The notes under the pieces: model-generated
What the model was told of the DNA's origin: nothing
Database searches by the model: none
What the model saw: the letters and a program-made list of their open reading frames with translations, nothing else
NCBI GenBank assembly: GCA_902556285.1
Contig: CACDWD010000002.1
Location: 1 to 39,379 of the forward strand
Length of the DNA: 39,379 nucleotides
Direction of reading: 5' to 3'
DNA from: an uncultured Pelagibacteraceae bacterium
GTDB lineage: Bacteria; Pseudomonadota; Alphaproteobacteria; Pelagibacterales; Pelagibacteraceae
Position numbers and translations under genes: made by a program
Shown: positions 9,401 through 20,297 of the stretch, piece by piece
Layout of the letters: every line of letters starts with the position of its first letter
Position numbering within the stretch: position 1 is the first letter of the stretch

Positions 9401-9835
9401 ATGAGTGATATCAAAGAAGTTCTCTCTAAATATAAATCAATTGCAATGGTAGGAGTTAGTAACGACCCAACAAAAGCATCAACTATAGTTATGAAATATA
9501 TGCAAAAATATGGATTTAAAGTTTATCCTGTTAATCCTAGAGCCAAGGGTCAAAAAATTTTAGGAGAAGAAGTTTTTGCTAAAATATCTGATATTAATGA
9601 TCAGGTTGATATTGTAGATGTTTTTAGACCATCAAAAGAAGTTTATGCTATTGCAGAAGATACAGTTAAAATTGGTGCTAAAGTTTTATGGTTACAGCTC
9701 GGTATACGAGACGAAAAAGCAAAAGAATTGATGGAAAAAAATGATATTAAGTATATTGAAAACAAATGTACTAAAATGGAATATCAAAAATATTTTTTAA
9801 AAGTTAGACAAGCTTTTCCAGTTTTAAGTGACTAA
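9401..9835 (+). CDS. CoA-binding domain protein (YccU-like)
   Basis: SIAMVGVSNDPTKAS...YPVNPRAKG...VDIVDVFRPS...LWLQLGI, typical of CoA_binding_2 proteins. Confidence 0.85.
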   Translation: MSDIKEVLSKYKSIAMVGVSNDPTKASTIVMKYMQKYGFKVYPVNPRAKGQKILGEEVFAKISDINDQVDIVDVFRPSKEVYAIAEDTVKIGAKVLWLQLGIRDEKAKELMEKNDIKYIENKCTKMEYQKYFLKVRQAFPVLSD

Positions 9836-11445
9836 TGAGCAAAATAATTAAATTTTTAGACAGCACATTTTTAGATTTGGGTCGTCAATTTAAATGGACT
9901 TATCTACCTCCATTAATGGTTTATATGGCTGCAGGTATTTCTGGTTTAACAGGTATTGTTGGTACATTTTTTGTTAAAGATTATTTAAATTTATCAGCAG
10001 CGTTTTTAGCAGGCCTAGGTTTTTGGGCTGGAATTCCTTGGGCATTAAAAATGCCATTAGGACATTTAGTAGATCTAATCTGGGAGAGAAAAAATTACAT
10101 GGTCTACTTTGGAGCTTCATTGATAGCTCTTAGTTTATTAATTATGTATGGATTGATTATTCATACTGAAGATATGTCCCAGGTATTTTCGGTAGAAACA
10201 TGGTTTGTCATAAGCGTGATTTTAGCTCCAGTTGGTTATGTGGTTCAGGACGTTGTAGCCGATGCTATGACAGTCGAGGCGGTTCCTTTGATTGATGAAA
10301 CAGGAAATGATTATTCTAAAGATCAAATAAAAATAATGCATACAACAATGCAGACACTTGGAAGGTTTGCTATTATTGGCGGTACAGTACTTGTTGCATT
10401 AGTTAATGTAATATTGTTTAGAGATGTGGAAAGCCTTGAGCAGGCCGATAAGATAAATTTATATGGAACTATCTACATTTATGCTCTTGTAATACCTTTA
10501 GTTTCTATACTAGGTGTAATTTTAGCAAATTATCTAAGGCATAAAAAAATACAAACTTTAAAATCTAAAGGTCTAGAATTTAAAGATGAAAGAGGTATCG
10601 AAAAAACAAAAATAAACTGGTGGATATTAGGAGGAAGTTTAGTTTTTGTTATTTTCACATTGTCTATTGGTTCCTTTAAAGTTCCGTTTGCACAAGAAAT
10701 TGTTTTTTTGGGCTCAGTTATAATCATTTTGTTTTTAATGTTTAAACTTATTAAGGAATTACCCCAGGAACTACGATTAACAATTGTAGGTACAGCCGTA
10801 ATTATATTTATATTTAGAGCCATGCCAGGTCCTGGCCCTGGTTTAACTTGGTTTGAAATTGACGAACTTGGATTTAATGAGCAATTTTTTTCTATTTTAT
10901 CACTACTAGCGTCAATTTTAACATTGGCTGGTATTGTTTTATTAAGACCTTTTATGGCAAATAATTCAATTGCTAAAATAATTGTAGTTCTAAGTATTGC
11001 GGGTGCTATTTTGTTTTTACCAAGTGTTGGAATGTATTATGGTTTTCATAACTGGACAGCATCGTTAACAGGTGGAGTTGTTGATGCTAAGTTTATTGCA
11101 TTAATTAATACTGCGTTGGAGTCTCCGCTTGGCCAAGTATCAATGATACCTCTATTAGCTTGGATAGCAAAAAATGCTCCAGCTCATTTAAAAGCAACTT
11201 TTTTTGCAGTTTTTGCATCTTTTACAAATCTAGCATTATCAGCGAGTGCATTAGGAACAAAATATTTAAATGAAATATTTACTGTAACAAGAGAGGTTAA
11301 GGATAAAGTTTCTGGCGAAATACAAACCACAGCAGATTATTCTGAACTTGGAATTTTATTGATAGTTGTAACACTTTTAACTTTAATTCTTCCAATTGTA
11401 TTTGTATTTATAATTAATAATAGTAAATACAAAACATCAGAATAA
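9835..11445 (+). CDS. Polytopic MFS-type transporter (possibly folate/biopterin-transporter-like)
   Basis: Many hydrophobic helices; FWAGIPWALKMPLGHLVDLIW resembles BT1/MFS; TAATG overlap with the upstream gene. Confidence 0.6.
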   Translation: MSKIIKFLDSTFLDLGRQFKWTYLPPLMVYMAAGISGLTGIVGTFFVKDYLNLSAAFLAGLGFWAGIPWALKMPLGHLVDLIWERKNYMVYFGASLIALSLLIMYGLIIHTEDMSQVFSVETWFVISVILAPVGYVVQDVVADAMTVEAVPLIDETGNDYSKDQIKIMHTTMQTLGRFAIIGGTVLVALVNVILFRDVESLEQADKINLYGTIYIYALVIPLVSILGVILANYLRHKKIQTLKSKGLEFKDERGIEKTKINWWILGGSLVFVIFTLSIGSFKVPFAQEIVFLGSVIIILFLMFKLIKELPQELRLTIVGTAVIIFIFRAMPGPGPGLTWFEIDELGFNEQFFSILSLLASILTLAGIVLLRPFMANNSIAKIIVVLSIAGAILFLPSVGMYYGFHNWTASLTGGVVDAKFIALINTALESPLGQVSMIPLLAWIAKNAPAHLKATFFAVFASFTNLALSASALGTKYLNEIFTVTREVKDKVSGEIQTTADYSELGILLIVVTLLTLILPIVFVFIINNSKYKTSE

Positions 11446-11456
11446 TTATTTTTAAA

Positions 11457-11918
11457 ATGAAAATTGTCTTTAAGGTATTATTTCTTCTGTTAACACTTAC
11501 GTCTTTTTCAGGCGCTGAATTATTAAATCCAAATAGCACTATAAGCCCCAAAGAAGTTGTTAAAATTCAATTGAGTGGGCTTCAACAAAATGATCTTGAA
11601 TATAAAGATAGTGGTATAGAACAAACTTGGATATTTGCTCACCCAAATAATAAGAGAGTAACAGGACCGTTAAGCAACTTTAAAATGATGATAAAAAGCG
11701 ACTCTTACGGGATGATGATTAACCACCTAAGTCACACAATAACTGAACTTGGAAGTAGTGACAAATGGGCTCAATTTGAAGTTATCATTCTTGATAAGGA
11801 TAAAATTTACCACAAATTCAATTGGCAAGTCGAAAAGTACACTTCTGAGGGAACTTTGAAAGACTGTTGGTTAACCACAATGGTATCCAGTCCAATCCCT
11901 CTTGGAAGCTCAATTTGA
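11457..11918 (+). CDS. DUF4864-like secreted protein
   Basis: Signal peptide (FKVLFLLLTLTSFSGA) and DUF4864-like pattern (VVKIQLSGLQQND...FAHPNNKRVTGP). Confidence 0.65.
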   Translation: MKIVFKVLFLLLTLTSFSGAELLNPNSTISPKEVVKIQLSGLQQNDLEYKDSGIEQTWIFAHPNNKRVTGPLSNFKMMIKSDSYGMMINHLSHTITELGSSDKWAQFEVIILDKDKIYHKFNWQVEKYTSEGTLKDCWLTTMVSSPIPLGSSI

Positions 11919-11975
11919 TTGTTCACATATACATTTTTGTTTCGTAACAATTAAAAATTTAGTAGGAATCGCAGA

Positions 11976-14408
11976 ATGAAAACAAAAACTAAAGTTGTAG
12001 TAGTTGGTGGAGGAGTTGTAGGAGTAAGTGCCCTTTATCATTTAGCAAAAAAGGGCTGGTCTGATGTTGTTCTGGTTGAAAGAAAAGAGTTAACTTCAGG
12101 ATCTACTTGGCACGCAGCAGGTTTATTGCCTTTATTTAATATGAGTTATTCAGTTGGACAACTTCACAAATATGCAGTTAATCTTTACAAAACATTAGAG
12201 GAAGAAACTGGAAAAAATGTTGGCTTTAGTGTTGTTTCAAATATTCGTCTAGCAAGTACAAAAGATAGAATGGATGAATACCATCAATACGCAGGGGTTG
12301 CCCAAACTATCGGAGTAGATGTTAAGTTTTTGAAACCAGAACAAGTAAAAGAAATTTGGCCATTATGTAATACAGATGATTTAGTTGGCGCAATACAACA
12401 CCCTGAAGATGGATATATTCAACCAGCAGATTTAACACAAGCATTAGCAACAGGTGCAAGAAATAGAGGAGCAGAAATTTATAGAAACACAACTGTCTTA
12501 TCAATGAGGCAAACTAAGGATGGATGGATTGTGGAAACAGATAAGGGATCAATAGAGTGCGAACATGTTATTTCTTGTTCTGGAAATTTTGCGAGACAAA
12601 CAGGTGAAATGGTAGGATTAGATATTCCAGTAATACCTGTTGAACATCAATACATTGTTACAGAACCGCATCCTGCAATTCAAAAAAGAAAAAAAGATGG
12701 ATTACCAGAAATGGGAGTTTTAAGAGATAGTGATAGCAGATGGTATATGAGAGAAGAAGCTGGAGGATTAATTTTAGGCCCTTATGAAGATGGGGCACCA
12801 GCTTGTTATGTAGAGGGGCCATCAAAAAATTCTGAATATGAATTATTTCAAGAAGACTTAGACAGATTAGCTCCACATATAGAGGGAGCAATTCATAGAG
12901 TTCCTGCATTTGGAGAAGTTGGAGTAAAGAAAGTTTATAATGGAGCAATTTGTTATACTCCTGATGGTAATCCAATTGTTGGTCCTGCATGGGGACTTAA
13001 GAATTTTTGGATTAATGAAGGACATAGTTTTGGAATAACAGCAGCAGGTGGTGCAGGCTGGCAGTTAGCAGAGTGGATCGTTGATGGTGAACCTACAATT
13101 GATATGTTAGGAGTTGAACCAAGACGTTACGGTAACTATGCAACAAAATCTTATTTGAAAGCTAAAAATGAAGAAGCTTATAGCCATGTATTTATTGTTC
13201 ACTATCCAGATGAGGAAAGACCTGCAGCAAGACCATTAAGAACAGCCCCTTGTTATGAAAGAATGAAAAATTTAGGAGCAGTTTTTGGTCAGAAATTTGG
13301 TTGGGAAAGACCTAATTTTTTTGCAACTGATGGAATGGAGCAAAAAGATGATTGGTCATTTAGAAGATCAAAATGGTTTGATGCAATTAAAAAGGAATGT
13401 CAAAATGTAAAAGAAAATGTGGGTCTTTTAGATATGACTGCGTTTGCAAAATGTAGAATTAGGGGACCCAAAGCAGAGGAATTTTTAGATTATTTAGTCG
13501 CAAATAAACTTCCAAAAAAAATTGGAAGGATAAATTTATGTCATGCTTTAAACACTAAGGGTGGAGTGCATTCAGAATTTACCATAATGAAAGAAGCAGA
13601 AAATAGTTATTATCTAGTTTCTGCTGGAGCAAATTTAAGATTGGACCATGATTGGATACAAAAATGGATGCCAGATGATGGATCTGTAATTTTTGAAGAT
13701 CTAACTAACAGTACAGGAGTTTTGGTAGTAGCTGGTCCAAAAGCTAGACAATTAATGCAAAAAGTTTCAACTGATGATTTTTCTAATGAGAATTTCAAAT
13801 GGTTGACTGCTAAAAATGTAAATGTTGGATATGCTCCAGTAAATGCAATGAGAGTAAACTTTGTCGGTGAGCTTGGTTGGGAACTACATCATCCAATTGA
13901 ATATCAAAACCATATTTTTGATAAATTAATGGAAGCAGGAAAAGATTTAGGTATTAAACCTTTTGGAATTAGAGCTATGAATAGTTTAAGAGTTGAAAAA
14001 TCTTACAAGCTAGTTGGAACAGAACTATCAATTGAATATTCACCATATGAATCTGGTCTTGATAGATTTGTTCATCCAAATAAAGGAAATTTTATTGGAT
14101 TAGAAGCACTTAACAAATGGAGAGAGAAAGGTTTTGATAATAAATTGGTCACTTTAGAGGTTCATAATACTAAAGATGCTGATGTATTAGGAAATAATCC
14201 TATTTTCAAAGATGGAAAAGTTGTTGGAAGAGCAACCGGAGGTGAATTTGGATTTAGATTAGATAAATCAATAGCTCTAGCAATGGTTAAGCCAGATTGT
14301 TCAAATGTGGGCGACAAATTACAAGTTGATATATTGGGTGAAATGTACGACGCTACCGTCTTGGATGAGAGTCCATACGATTCAGAAAATAATTTATTGA
14401 GAGCTTAA
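11976..14408 (+). CDS. FAD-dependent dimethylglycine/sarcosine dehydrogenase-like protein, paralog 2
   Basis: [23 protein letters not shown]-terminal GcvT domain ([37 protein letters not shown]); followed directly by etfB. Confidence 0.9.
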   Translation: MKTKTKVVVVGGGVVGVSALYHLAKKGWSDVVLVERKELTSGSTWHAAGLLPLFNMSYSVGQLHKYAVNLYKTLEEETGKNVGFSVVSNIRLASTKDRMDEYHQYAGVAQTIGVDVKFLKPEQVKEIWPLCNTDDLVGAIQHPEDGYIQPADLTQALATGARNRGAEIYRNTTVLSMRQTKDGWIVETDKGSIECEHVISCSGNFARQTGEMVGLDIPVIPVEHQYIVTEPHPAIQKRKKDGLPEMGVLRDSDSRWYMREEAGGLILGPYEDGAPACYVEGPSKNSEYELFQEDLDRLAPHIEGAIHRVPAFGEVGVKKVYNGAICYTPDGNPIVGPAWGLKNFWINEGHSFGITAAGGAGWQLAEWIVDGEPTIDMLGVEPRRYGNYATKSYLKAKNEEAYSHVFIVHYPDEERPAARPLRTAPCYERMKNLGAVFGQKFGWERPNFFATDGMEQKDDWSFRRSKWFDAIKKECQNVKENVGLLDMTAFAKCRIRGPKAEEFLDYLVANKLPKKIGRINLCHALNTKGGVHSEFTIMKEAENSYYLVSAGANLRLDHDWIQKWMPDDGSVIFEDLTNSTGVLVVAGPKARQLMQKVSTDDFSNENFKWLTAKNVNVGYAPVNAMRVNFVGELGWELHHPIEYQNHIFDKLMEAGKDLGIKPFGIRAMNSLRVEKSYKLVGTELSIEYSPYESGLDRFVHPNKGNFIGLEALNKWREKGFDNKLVTLEVHNTKDADVLGNNPIFKDGKVVGRATGGEFGFRLDKSIALAMVKPDCSNVGDKLQVDILGEMYDATVLDESPYDSENNLLRA

Positions 14409-15157
14409 TGAAAATTTTAGTAGCTGTAAAAAGGGTTATTGATTACAACGTTCAAATAAGAGTTAAAGAAGACGGAACGGGCGTAGTTACTGACAACGTT
14501 AAAATGTCAACTAATCCCCCTGATGATAATGCAATAGAAGAGGCTGTAAAAATTAAAGAGGCAGGCAAAGCTACAGAAGTAGTTGCAGTCACTGTCGGTG
14601 AAGAAAAAGCTCAAGAAACTGTTAGGAAAGCTTTAGCGGTTGGTGCGGACAGAGGTATTCATGTGAAAGTCGATGGAATTTTAGAACCACTCGCTGTTTC
14701 AAAAATTTTACAAAAAATAGTAGATAAAGAAAAACCAGATTTAGTATTTATGGGTAAACAAGCAATAGACGATGACTGTAATCAAACAGGCCAAATGTTG
14801 AGTGCTTTATTAAATTGGCCACAAGCAACATTTGCCTCAAAGATTGATGTTCAAGATAATAAATTAGAAGTAACTAGAGAAATAGATGAAGGTCTTGAAA
14901 CAATTGAAATAAATGTTCCAGCTATTGTAACTTGTGATCTTAGACTGAATGAACCAAGATATGCATCACTACCAAATATAATGAAGGCTAAAAAAAAACC
15001 TATAGAGGAAATTGCTGCTTCTGATTTAGGCGTAGATGTATCACCAAGATTAGAGCAATTAAAAGTAGAGGAACCTCCAAAAAGAAAAGCAGGTATTAAA
15101 GTAGCAAATGTTGCTGAATTAGTTCAAAAATTAAAAAATGAGGCGAAGGTAATTTAA
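14408..15157 (+). CDS. etfB: Electron transfer flavoprotein beta subunit
   Basis: [25 protein letters not shown] and [21 protein letters not shown] are EtfB signatures; TAATG overlap. Confidence 0.95.
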   Translation: MKILVAVKRVIDYNVQIRVKEDGTGVVTDNVKMSTNPPDDNAIEEAVKIKEAGKATEVVAVTVGEEKAQETVRKALAVGADRGIHVKVDGILEPLAVSKILQKIVDKEKPDLVFMGKQAIDDDCNQTGQMLSALLNWPQATFASKIDVQDNKLEVTREIDEGLETIEINVPAIVTCDLRLNEPRYASLPNIMKAKKKPIEEIAASDLGVDVSPRLEQLKVEEPPKRKAGIKVANVAELVQKLKNEAKVI

Positions 15158-16110
15158 TGGCAGTTTTACTAATTGCAGAGCACAACAATAAAGAGTTAAG
15201 ACCATTTACTCTTAATGCTGCTACTGCAGCATCTCAAATTGATTCAGATGTTCATGCTGTAATTATTGGTCAAAACTCTGCAGATGCTGCAAAACAATTA
15301 TCTGAACTTCCATTATTAAAAAAAGTATTGAGTGTGGAAGGAGCTCACTATGAAAACTTCACAGCAGAAAATTTTGCTCCGGTGATTGTTAAACTTGCAG
15401 AAAATTATTCTCATATTGTTTGTTCAGCAAATACATTTGGAAAGAATTTGATGCCACGAATTGCTGCTCATCTTGACACATCGCAAGTAAGTGACATTAT
15501 TAAAGTAATATCACCAGATACTTTTTTAAGACCAATTTATGCAGGGAATGCTTTTGCAACAATTAAGAGCAATGATGCTAAAAAGTGTATAACTATCAGA
15601 CCTACTTCTTTTGATCCTTGTGAGAGTACAGGTGGATCAGCTCCAATTGAAAAAGTAGATGCTAGTGAAGAGTTTTCAAATACAAAATTTATCAAAAGAG
15701 AAGAAATTAAATCTGATCGACCTGAACTTGGAACAGCAAGAATTGTTGTATCAGGTGGTAGAGGAATGCAAAGTGGAGACAATTTTAAATTGATTACAGA
15801 AATTGCTGACAAACTAGGTGCAGCAATTGGAGCATCAAGAGCGGCAGTAGACGCTGGATACATAAGCAACGATCATCAAGTGGGGCAAACAGGAAAAGTA
15901 GTAGTACCAGATCTATATATCGCTGTCGGAATTTCAGGCGCTATTCAGCATTTAGCTGGAATGAAGGAAAGTAAAGTTATAGTTGCAATTAATAAAGATG
16001 GTGAAGCGCCAATCTTTAGTGTTGCAGATTATGGACTTGAAGCTGATTTATTTGAGGCACTGCCTCAGTTCATGGAAGAGCTGAACAAATTAAACACTAT
16101 ACAAAAATAA
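15157..16110 (+). CDS. etfA: Electron transfer flavoprotein alpha subunit
   Basis: [14 protein letters not shown]...[49 protein letters not shown]-binding signature. Confidence 0.95.
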   Translation: MAVLLIAEHNNKELRPFTLNAATAASQIDSDVHAVIIGQNSADAAKQLSELPLLKKVLSVEGAHYENFTAENFAPVIVKLAENYSHIVCSANTFGKNLMPRIAAHLDTSQVSDIIKVISPDTFLRPIYAGNAFATIKSNDAKKCITIRPTSFDPCESTGGSAPIEKVDASEEFSNTKFIKREEIKSDRPELGTARIVVSGGRGMQSGDNFKLITEIADKLGAAIGASRAAVDAGYISNDHQVGQTGKVVVPDLYIAVGISGAIQHLAGMKESKVIVAINKDGEAPIFSVADYGLEADLFEALPQFMEELNKLNTIQK

Positions 16111-16133
16111 TCCTTACAGTTAAAAACTAGAGT

Positions 16134-17753
16134 ATGACTAGAGAATCAATGGAATATGATGTTGTAATCATTGGTGGAGGACCATCAGGATTATCAACCG
16201 CAATAAAGTTAAAACAATTAGATCCAAATATAAATGTTTGTTTATTAGAAAAAGCATCAGAGATTGGAGCTCATATTTTAAGTGGAAATGTATTTGAAAC
16301 TCGTGCACTAGATGAATTATTACCAAATTGGAGAGAATTAAATTCTCCAATCAAAACAAAAGTAACTAAAGAAAAATTTTTATTTTTAGGAAAAACTAAA
16401 TCTTTAAGTTGGCCAACTTGGCTACTACCTGCGGTACAACAAAATCATAAAAATTATATTATCAGTTTAGCAAATCTATGTAGATGGCTTGCTGAACAAG
16501 CTGAGAATTTAGGTGTAGAAATCTTTCCAGGATTTCCAGCAAGTGAAATTTTATATAACGAAGATGGGTCTGTCAAAGGTGTTGCAACTCAAGATATGGG
16601 TATAGATAAAGATGGAAATAAAAAAGATAGTTTTGAACCTGGTATTGAGCTTTTAGGCAAAGTAACTGTTTTTGCAGAAGGGTGCAGAGGTCATCTAGGA
16701 AAACAATTGATTGAAAAATTTGAACTAAATAAAGGTAAAGATCCTCAACAATATGGAATTGGTTTTAAAGAAATTTGGGAAATAGAGGATAAAAATCACG
16801 AGGAAGGCTTAGTTATGCATACAGCTGGATGGCCATTAGATAACAATACTTATGGCGGTAGTTTTATGTATCACGCAGAAAATAAACAAGTTTTTCTGGG
16901 TTATGTAATCGGTTTAGATTACAAAAATCCACACCTTTCTCCTTATGATGAATTTCAGAGATTTAAAACGCATCCAGCAATAAAAAAAATCATAGAGGGT
17001 GGAAAAAGGATTTCTTACGGGGCAAGAGCCCTAATTGAAGGTGGATTTCAAAGTTTACCAAAAATGTTTATGCCTGGAGCTTTAATGGTTGGATGTGATG
17101 CAGGAACTTTGAATATGCCAAAAATTAAAGGCTCTCATACAGCGATGAAAAGTGGGATGATTGCAGCTGAAACTATTGATGAACATTTAAAAGAAAACAA
17201 AGATTTATCCATTTATGAAAATAAATTTAAAAATAGTTGGTTACATAAAGAGCTTTATGAAGCTAGAAATGTAAAACCTAGTTTTAGCTGGGGGTTAATT
17301 TTAGGAATTATTTTTACAGGGATAGATCAAATTTTATTTAGAGGAAAACTTCCTTTTACCCTTAAACATAAACATGCTGATCATGAAACATTAAAACCTG
17401 CAAATCAAATGCCTAAAATAGAATATCCAAAATATGATAATGTAATTACTTTTGACAAAACAAGTTCAGTGTATTTAACAGGAACTAACCATGCAGAAAA
17501 TCAGCCGGTTCATTTAAAACTAAAAGATCCTGATTTACCAATCAATTATACTTTAGAAAAATTTGATGAACCTGCTCAAAGATATTGTCCTGCAGGGGTT
17601 TATGAAGTTCAAAAAGATAATGGTGTAAATAAATTTGTAATTAATTCTCAAAATTGTATCCATTGCAAAACATGTGATATTAAAGAACCTTCTCAAAATA
17701 TAACTTGGGTTACGCCAGAAGGAAGCGGTGGTCCAAGATATGGAAATATGTAA
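16134..17753 (+). CDS. Electron transfer flavoprotein-ubiquinone oxidoreductase
   Basis: N-terminal FAD motif DVVIIGGGPSGLS; C-terminal [4Fe-4S] region CPAGVYE...NCIHCKTCDIKEPSQNITWVTPEGSGGPRY. Confidence 0.95.
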   Translation: MTRESMEYDVVIIGGGPSGLSTAIKLKQLDPNINVCLLEKASEIGAHILSGNVFETRALDELLPNWRELNSPIKTKVTKEKFLFLGKTKSLSWPTWLLPAVQQNHKNYIISLANLCRWLAEQAENLGVEIFPGFPASEILYNEDGSVKGVATQDMGIDKDGNKKDSFEPGIELLGKVTVFAEGCRGHLGKQLIEKFELNKGKDPQQYGIGFKEIWEIEDKNHEEGLVMHTAGWPLDNNTYGGSFMYHAENKQVFLGYVIGLDYKNPHLSPYDEFQRFKTHPAIKKIIEGGKRISYGARALIEGGFQSLPKMFMPGALMVGCDAGTLNMPKIKGSHTAMKSGMIAAETIDEHLKENKDLSIYENKFKNSWLHKELYEARNVKPSFSWGLILGIIFTGIDQILFRGKLPFTLKHKHADHETLKPANQMPKIEYPKYDNVITFDKTSSVYLTGTNHAENQPVHLKLKDPDLPINYTLEKFDEPAQRYCPAGVYEVQKDNGVNKFVINSQNCIHCKTCDIKEPSQNITWVTPEGSGGPRYGNM

Positions 17754-18128
17754 TTAAGATAAATCTATTGCAAACTTTTTTAAAGTTTCAATAGGTACAT
17801 ATTTAAGAGTGTTTTCGTGAGTTCTTTTCAAAAATATTGGACATCCTTTACCTGCTTCAACTGCTCTTGCATACCAACTAGCACACAAACACCATCCATC
17901 TCCATCTTTTAAACCTGGAAACCCAAATTCAGGATGTGGAGTAATTAAATCGTTACCTGCTTCTTTCATCCACTCTAAGCATTCGGTAGTAACTTTAGCA
18001 CAAACTGTATGAAGTCCATGATCATTCTCGTCAGTGTTACAACAACCATCACGAAACCAACCTGTCAAAGGATCATTTGAACATTCTTCTAGATCTTCAC
18101 CTAGAACATTTTTTTGTTTCTCACTCAT
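17754..18128 (-). CDS. DUF2237 family protein
   Basis: NVLGEDLEECSNDPLTGWFRDGCCNT...GDGWCLCASWYARAVEAGKGCPIFLKRTHENTL. Confidence 0.85.
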   Translation of the reverse strand: MSEKQKNVLGEDLEECSNDPLTGWFRDGCCNTDENDHGLHTVCAKVTTECLEWMKEAGNDLITPHPEFGFPGLKDGDGWCLCASWYARAVEAGKGCPIFLKRTHENTLKYVPIETLKKFAIDLS

Positions 18129-18596
18129 TTAAATTTTTGTAGGATTTGGTTGACCTTTATAAACTTCTTCAGGATCAAACTTTTTTTCTTTTTCAAGAAA
18201 TTCCATTTCAACTTTTCTTCCGTTTTCTATTGGTCCCATAGGAATAGATCTATAAAAACATGATCTATAACCAACATGACAACTAGCTCCATCACCGATA
18301 TCAACTGTTAACCATATTGAATCTTGATCATCATCAATTCTTATTTCAGTAACCTTTTGTGTAAAACCACTTGTTTTACCTTTGTGCCAGATAGCTTTTC
18401 TCGATCTACTAAAATAGTGTGCTTCTTTAGTTTCAATTGTCTTTTTAAGAGCTTCTATATTCATATATCCATGCATCAAAATATCCTTTGTTTTTGCACA
18501 CATAGTAATGACCGGGATTAACCCATCATTATCAAATTTTGGTGATAGAAGTTTCCCTTCTTCAATATCGTAGATATTTTCTCTTTTTTTGAACAT
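18129..18596 (-). CDS. hisI: Phosphoribosyl-AMP cyclohydrolase
   Basis: HGYMNIEALKKT, AHYFSRSRKAIWHKGKTSG, GDGASCHVGYRSCFYRS signatures. Confidence 0.92.
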   Translation of the reverse strand: MFKKRENIYDIEEGKLLSPKFDNDGLIPVITMCAKTKDILMHGYMNIEALKKTIETKEAHYFSRSRKAIWHKGKTSGFTQKVTEIRIDDDQDSIWLTVDIGDGASCHVGYRSCFYRSIPMGPIENGRKVEMEFLEKEKKFDPEEVYKGQPNPTKI

Positions 18597-18673
18597 ATGC
18601 GGTGACTATGTAGCACATATATGAATATATTAAATATTTTTAAATTGAAGTAATTACTGTATAAAAAAGCGCT

Positions 18674-19294
18674 ATGAAATTAGTAAAAGACACTGAAGAC
18701 AAAAATTTAGATACAAAGCAGGTTTCAGATAAAGAAGCTGAAGATGCTTTTAGAACTATCCTTTCTTGGATGGGCGAAGATCCAAGTAGAGAAGGTTTAT
18801 TAGAAACTCCTAAGAGAGTGGTAAAAGCTTTTAAAGAATATTTCAAGGGTTACAAAGAAGATCCGAATAAAATCTTAGACAAAACTTTTGGTGATGTTGA
18901 AGGTTATGATGACATGGTTGTTCAAAAAAATATTTCAGTGCAAAGTCATTGTGAACATCATATGGCTCCAATTATTGGAAAAGCACACGTAGCCTATATT
19001 CCAAAAGAAAGAGTTGTGGGATTAAGTAAGTTAGCAAGAGTAGTTGAAGTTTTCTCAAAAAGATTACAAACACAAGAGAGACTTACAATGCAGATAGCAA
19101 ACACTTTAATGGAATCATTAGATGCCAAAGGAGTTGCAGTAACTATTGATTCAACTCATCAGTGTATGACAATGAGAGGTATTAAAAAAGAACAAGCAAC
19201 TACCGTTACAAATTACTACTTAGGTCAATTTAAAGAAGATTTAAGTTATCAAAATAGATATTTACGATTTATCAGCACTAAGTTAAAAGACTAA
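18674..19294 (+). CDS. folE: GTP cyclohydrolase I
   Basis: SHCEHHMAPIIGKAHVAYIPKERVVGLSKLARVVEVFSKRLQTQERLT and STHQCMTMRGIKK signatures. Confidence 0.96.
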   Translation: MKLVKDTEDKNLDTKQVSDKEAEDAFRTILSWMGEDPSREGLLETPKRVVKAFKEYFKGYKEDPNKILDKTFGDVEGYDDMVVQKNISVQSHCEHHMAPIIGKAHVAYIPKERVVGLSKLARVVEVFSKRLQTQERLTMQIANTLMESLDAKGVAVTIDSTHQCMTMRGIKKEQATTVTNYYLGQFKEDLSYQNRYLRFISTKLKD

Positions 19295-19295
19295 G

Positions 19296-20297
19296 GTGTC
19301 CGATCAATTCAAAGCAATAGTCCTTAACCAAGAAGGCGAAAACTTTTCCCGTGAAGTAAAATCTTTAGATAAAAGTTTCTTAAAACACGGAGATGTAACT
19401 GTAAAAGTAGATTATTCAGATTTAAATTTTAAAGATGGAATGATTCTAAAGAATGGAGGAAGATTAGTAAAAGAATATCCTCATATTCCAGGTATCGATT
19501 TTTCTGGAAAAGTTATTGAAAGTGATAATCCTAAATTTAATGAAGGTGATGATGTAATTCTAACTGGATTTAGAGTAGGGGAAGTTTTTTTTGGTGGGTT
19601 TTCACAAATTGCAAAAGTAAGTGGAGAATTTTTAGTAAAAAAACCAGATACTTTAACCAGCAAACAAGCAATGATTTTAGGAACAGCAGGTTTAACTTCT
19701 TTAATGAGTGCATTTGCTATTCAAGCAAGAGAAAGTATTTTGTTAGGAGAAAAAGTTAATGATGTTTTGGTAACTGGTGCAACTGGTGGAGTTGGTAGTT
19801 TAGCAGTTATGGCTTTAACAAAATTAGGTTACAACGTTACTGCAGTAACAGGAAAAGATTCTAAGTTAGACTATTTAAAATCATTAGGTGCTAAAAACAT
19901 TATAAATAGGGCTGAATTTGATAAAGATCCAAGACCAATAGATAAAGGTTTATGGGATGGAGTAGTTGATACTGTGGGTGGAAAAATTTTAGCAAACGCA
20001 ATAGCTCAAACAAAATCAAATGGAATTATAGCAGTTTGTGGAAATGCAAATAGTAATGAGCTTAACACAAATTTACTTCCGTTTATGTTAAGAGGTATTA
20101 AAGTTTGGGGAATGGACTCTGCTAATTGTAGCATAAAGAGAAGAGAATTTATTTGGGGAGAGGCATCTAAATTAATTGATTTTGATTTAATTGAAAAATC
20201 AGTTTTAACTGTTAGTTTGGAGGAATTAGTTGAAACTTATCCAAAAATTTTAAAAGGTGAAATTGCAGGAAGAGTATTAGTTGATTTAAATAAATAA
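19296..20297 (+). CDS. acuI: YhdH/AcuI-type zinc-less MDR oxidoreductase (acryloyl-CoA reductase-like); GTG start
   Basis: VDYSDLNFKDGMILKNGGRLVKEYPHIPGIDFSGKV, GTAGLTSLMSA, VTGATGGVGSLAV are YhdH/AcuI features. Confidence 0.8.
   Translation: MSDQFKAIVLNQEGENFSREVKSLDKSFLKHGDVTVKVDYSDLNFKDGMILKNGGRLVKEYPHIPGIDFSGKVIESDNPKFNEGDDVILTGFRVGEVFFGGFSQIAKVSGEFLVKKPDTLTSKQAMILGTAGLTSLMSAFAIQARESILLGEKVNDVLVTGATGGVGSLAVMALTKLGYNVTAVTGKDSKLDYLKSLGAKNIINRAEFDKDPRPIDKGLWDGVVDTVGGKILANAIAQTKSNGIIAVCGNANSNELNTNLLPFMLRGIKVWGMDSANCSIKRREFIWGEASKLIDFDLIEKSVLTVSLEELVETYPKILKGEIAGRVLVDLNK

Noticed and set aside
11919-11975. Possible riboswitch ahead of DMGDH paralog 2
   Set aside because: Spacer is only 57 bp, and shows no glycine or SAM riboswitch signatures.
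12322-12990. Minus-strand ORFs (60 aa and 110 aa) inside DMGDH paralog 2
   Set aside because: Leu-rich shadow translations of a conserved CDS; no independent start context or domain.
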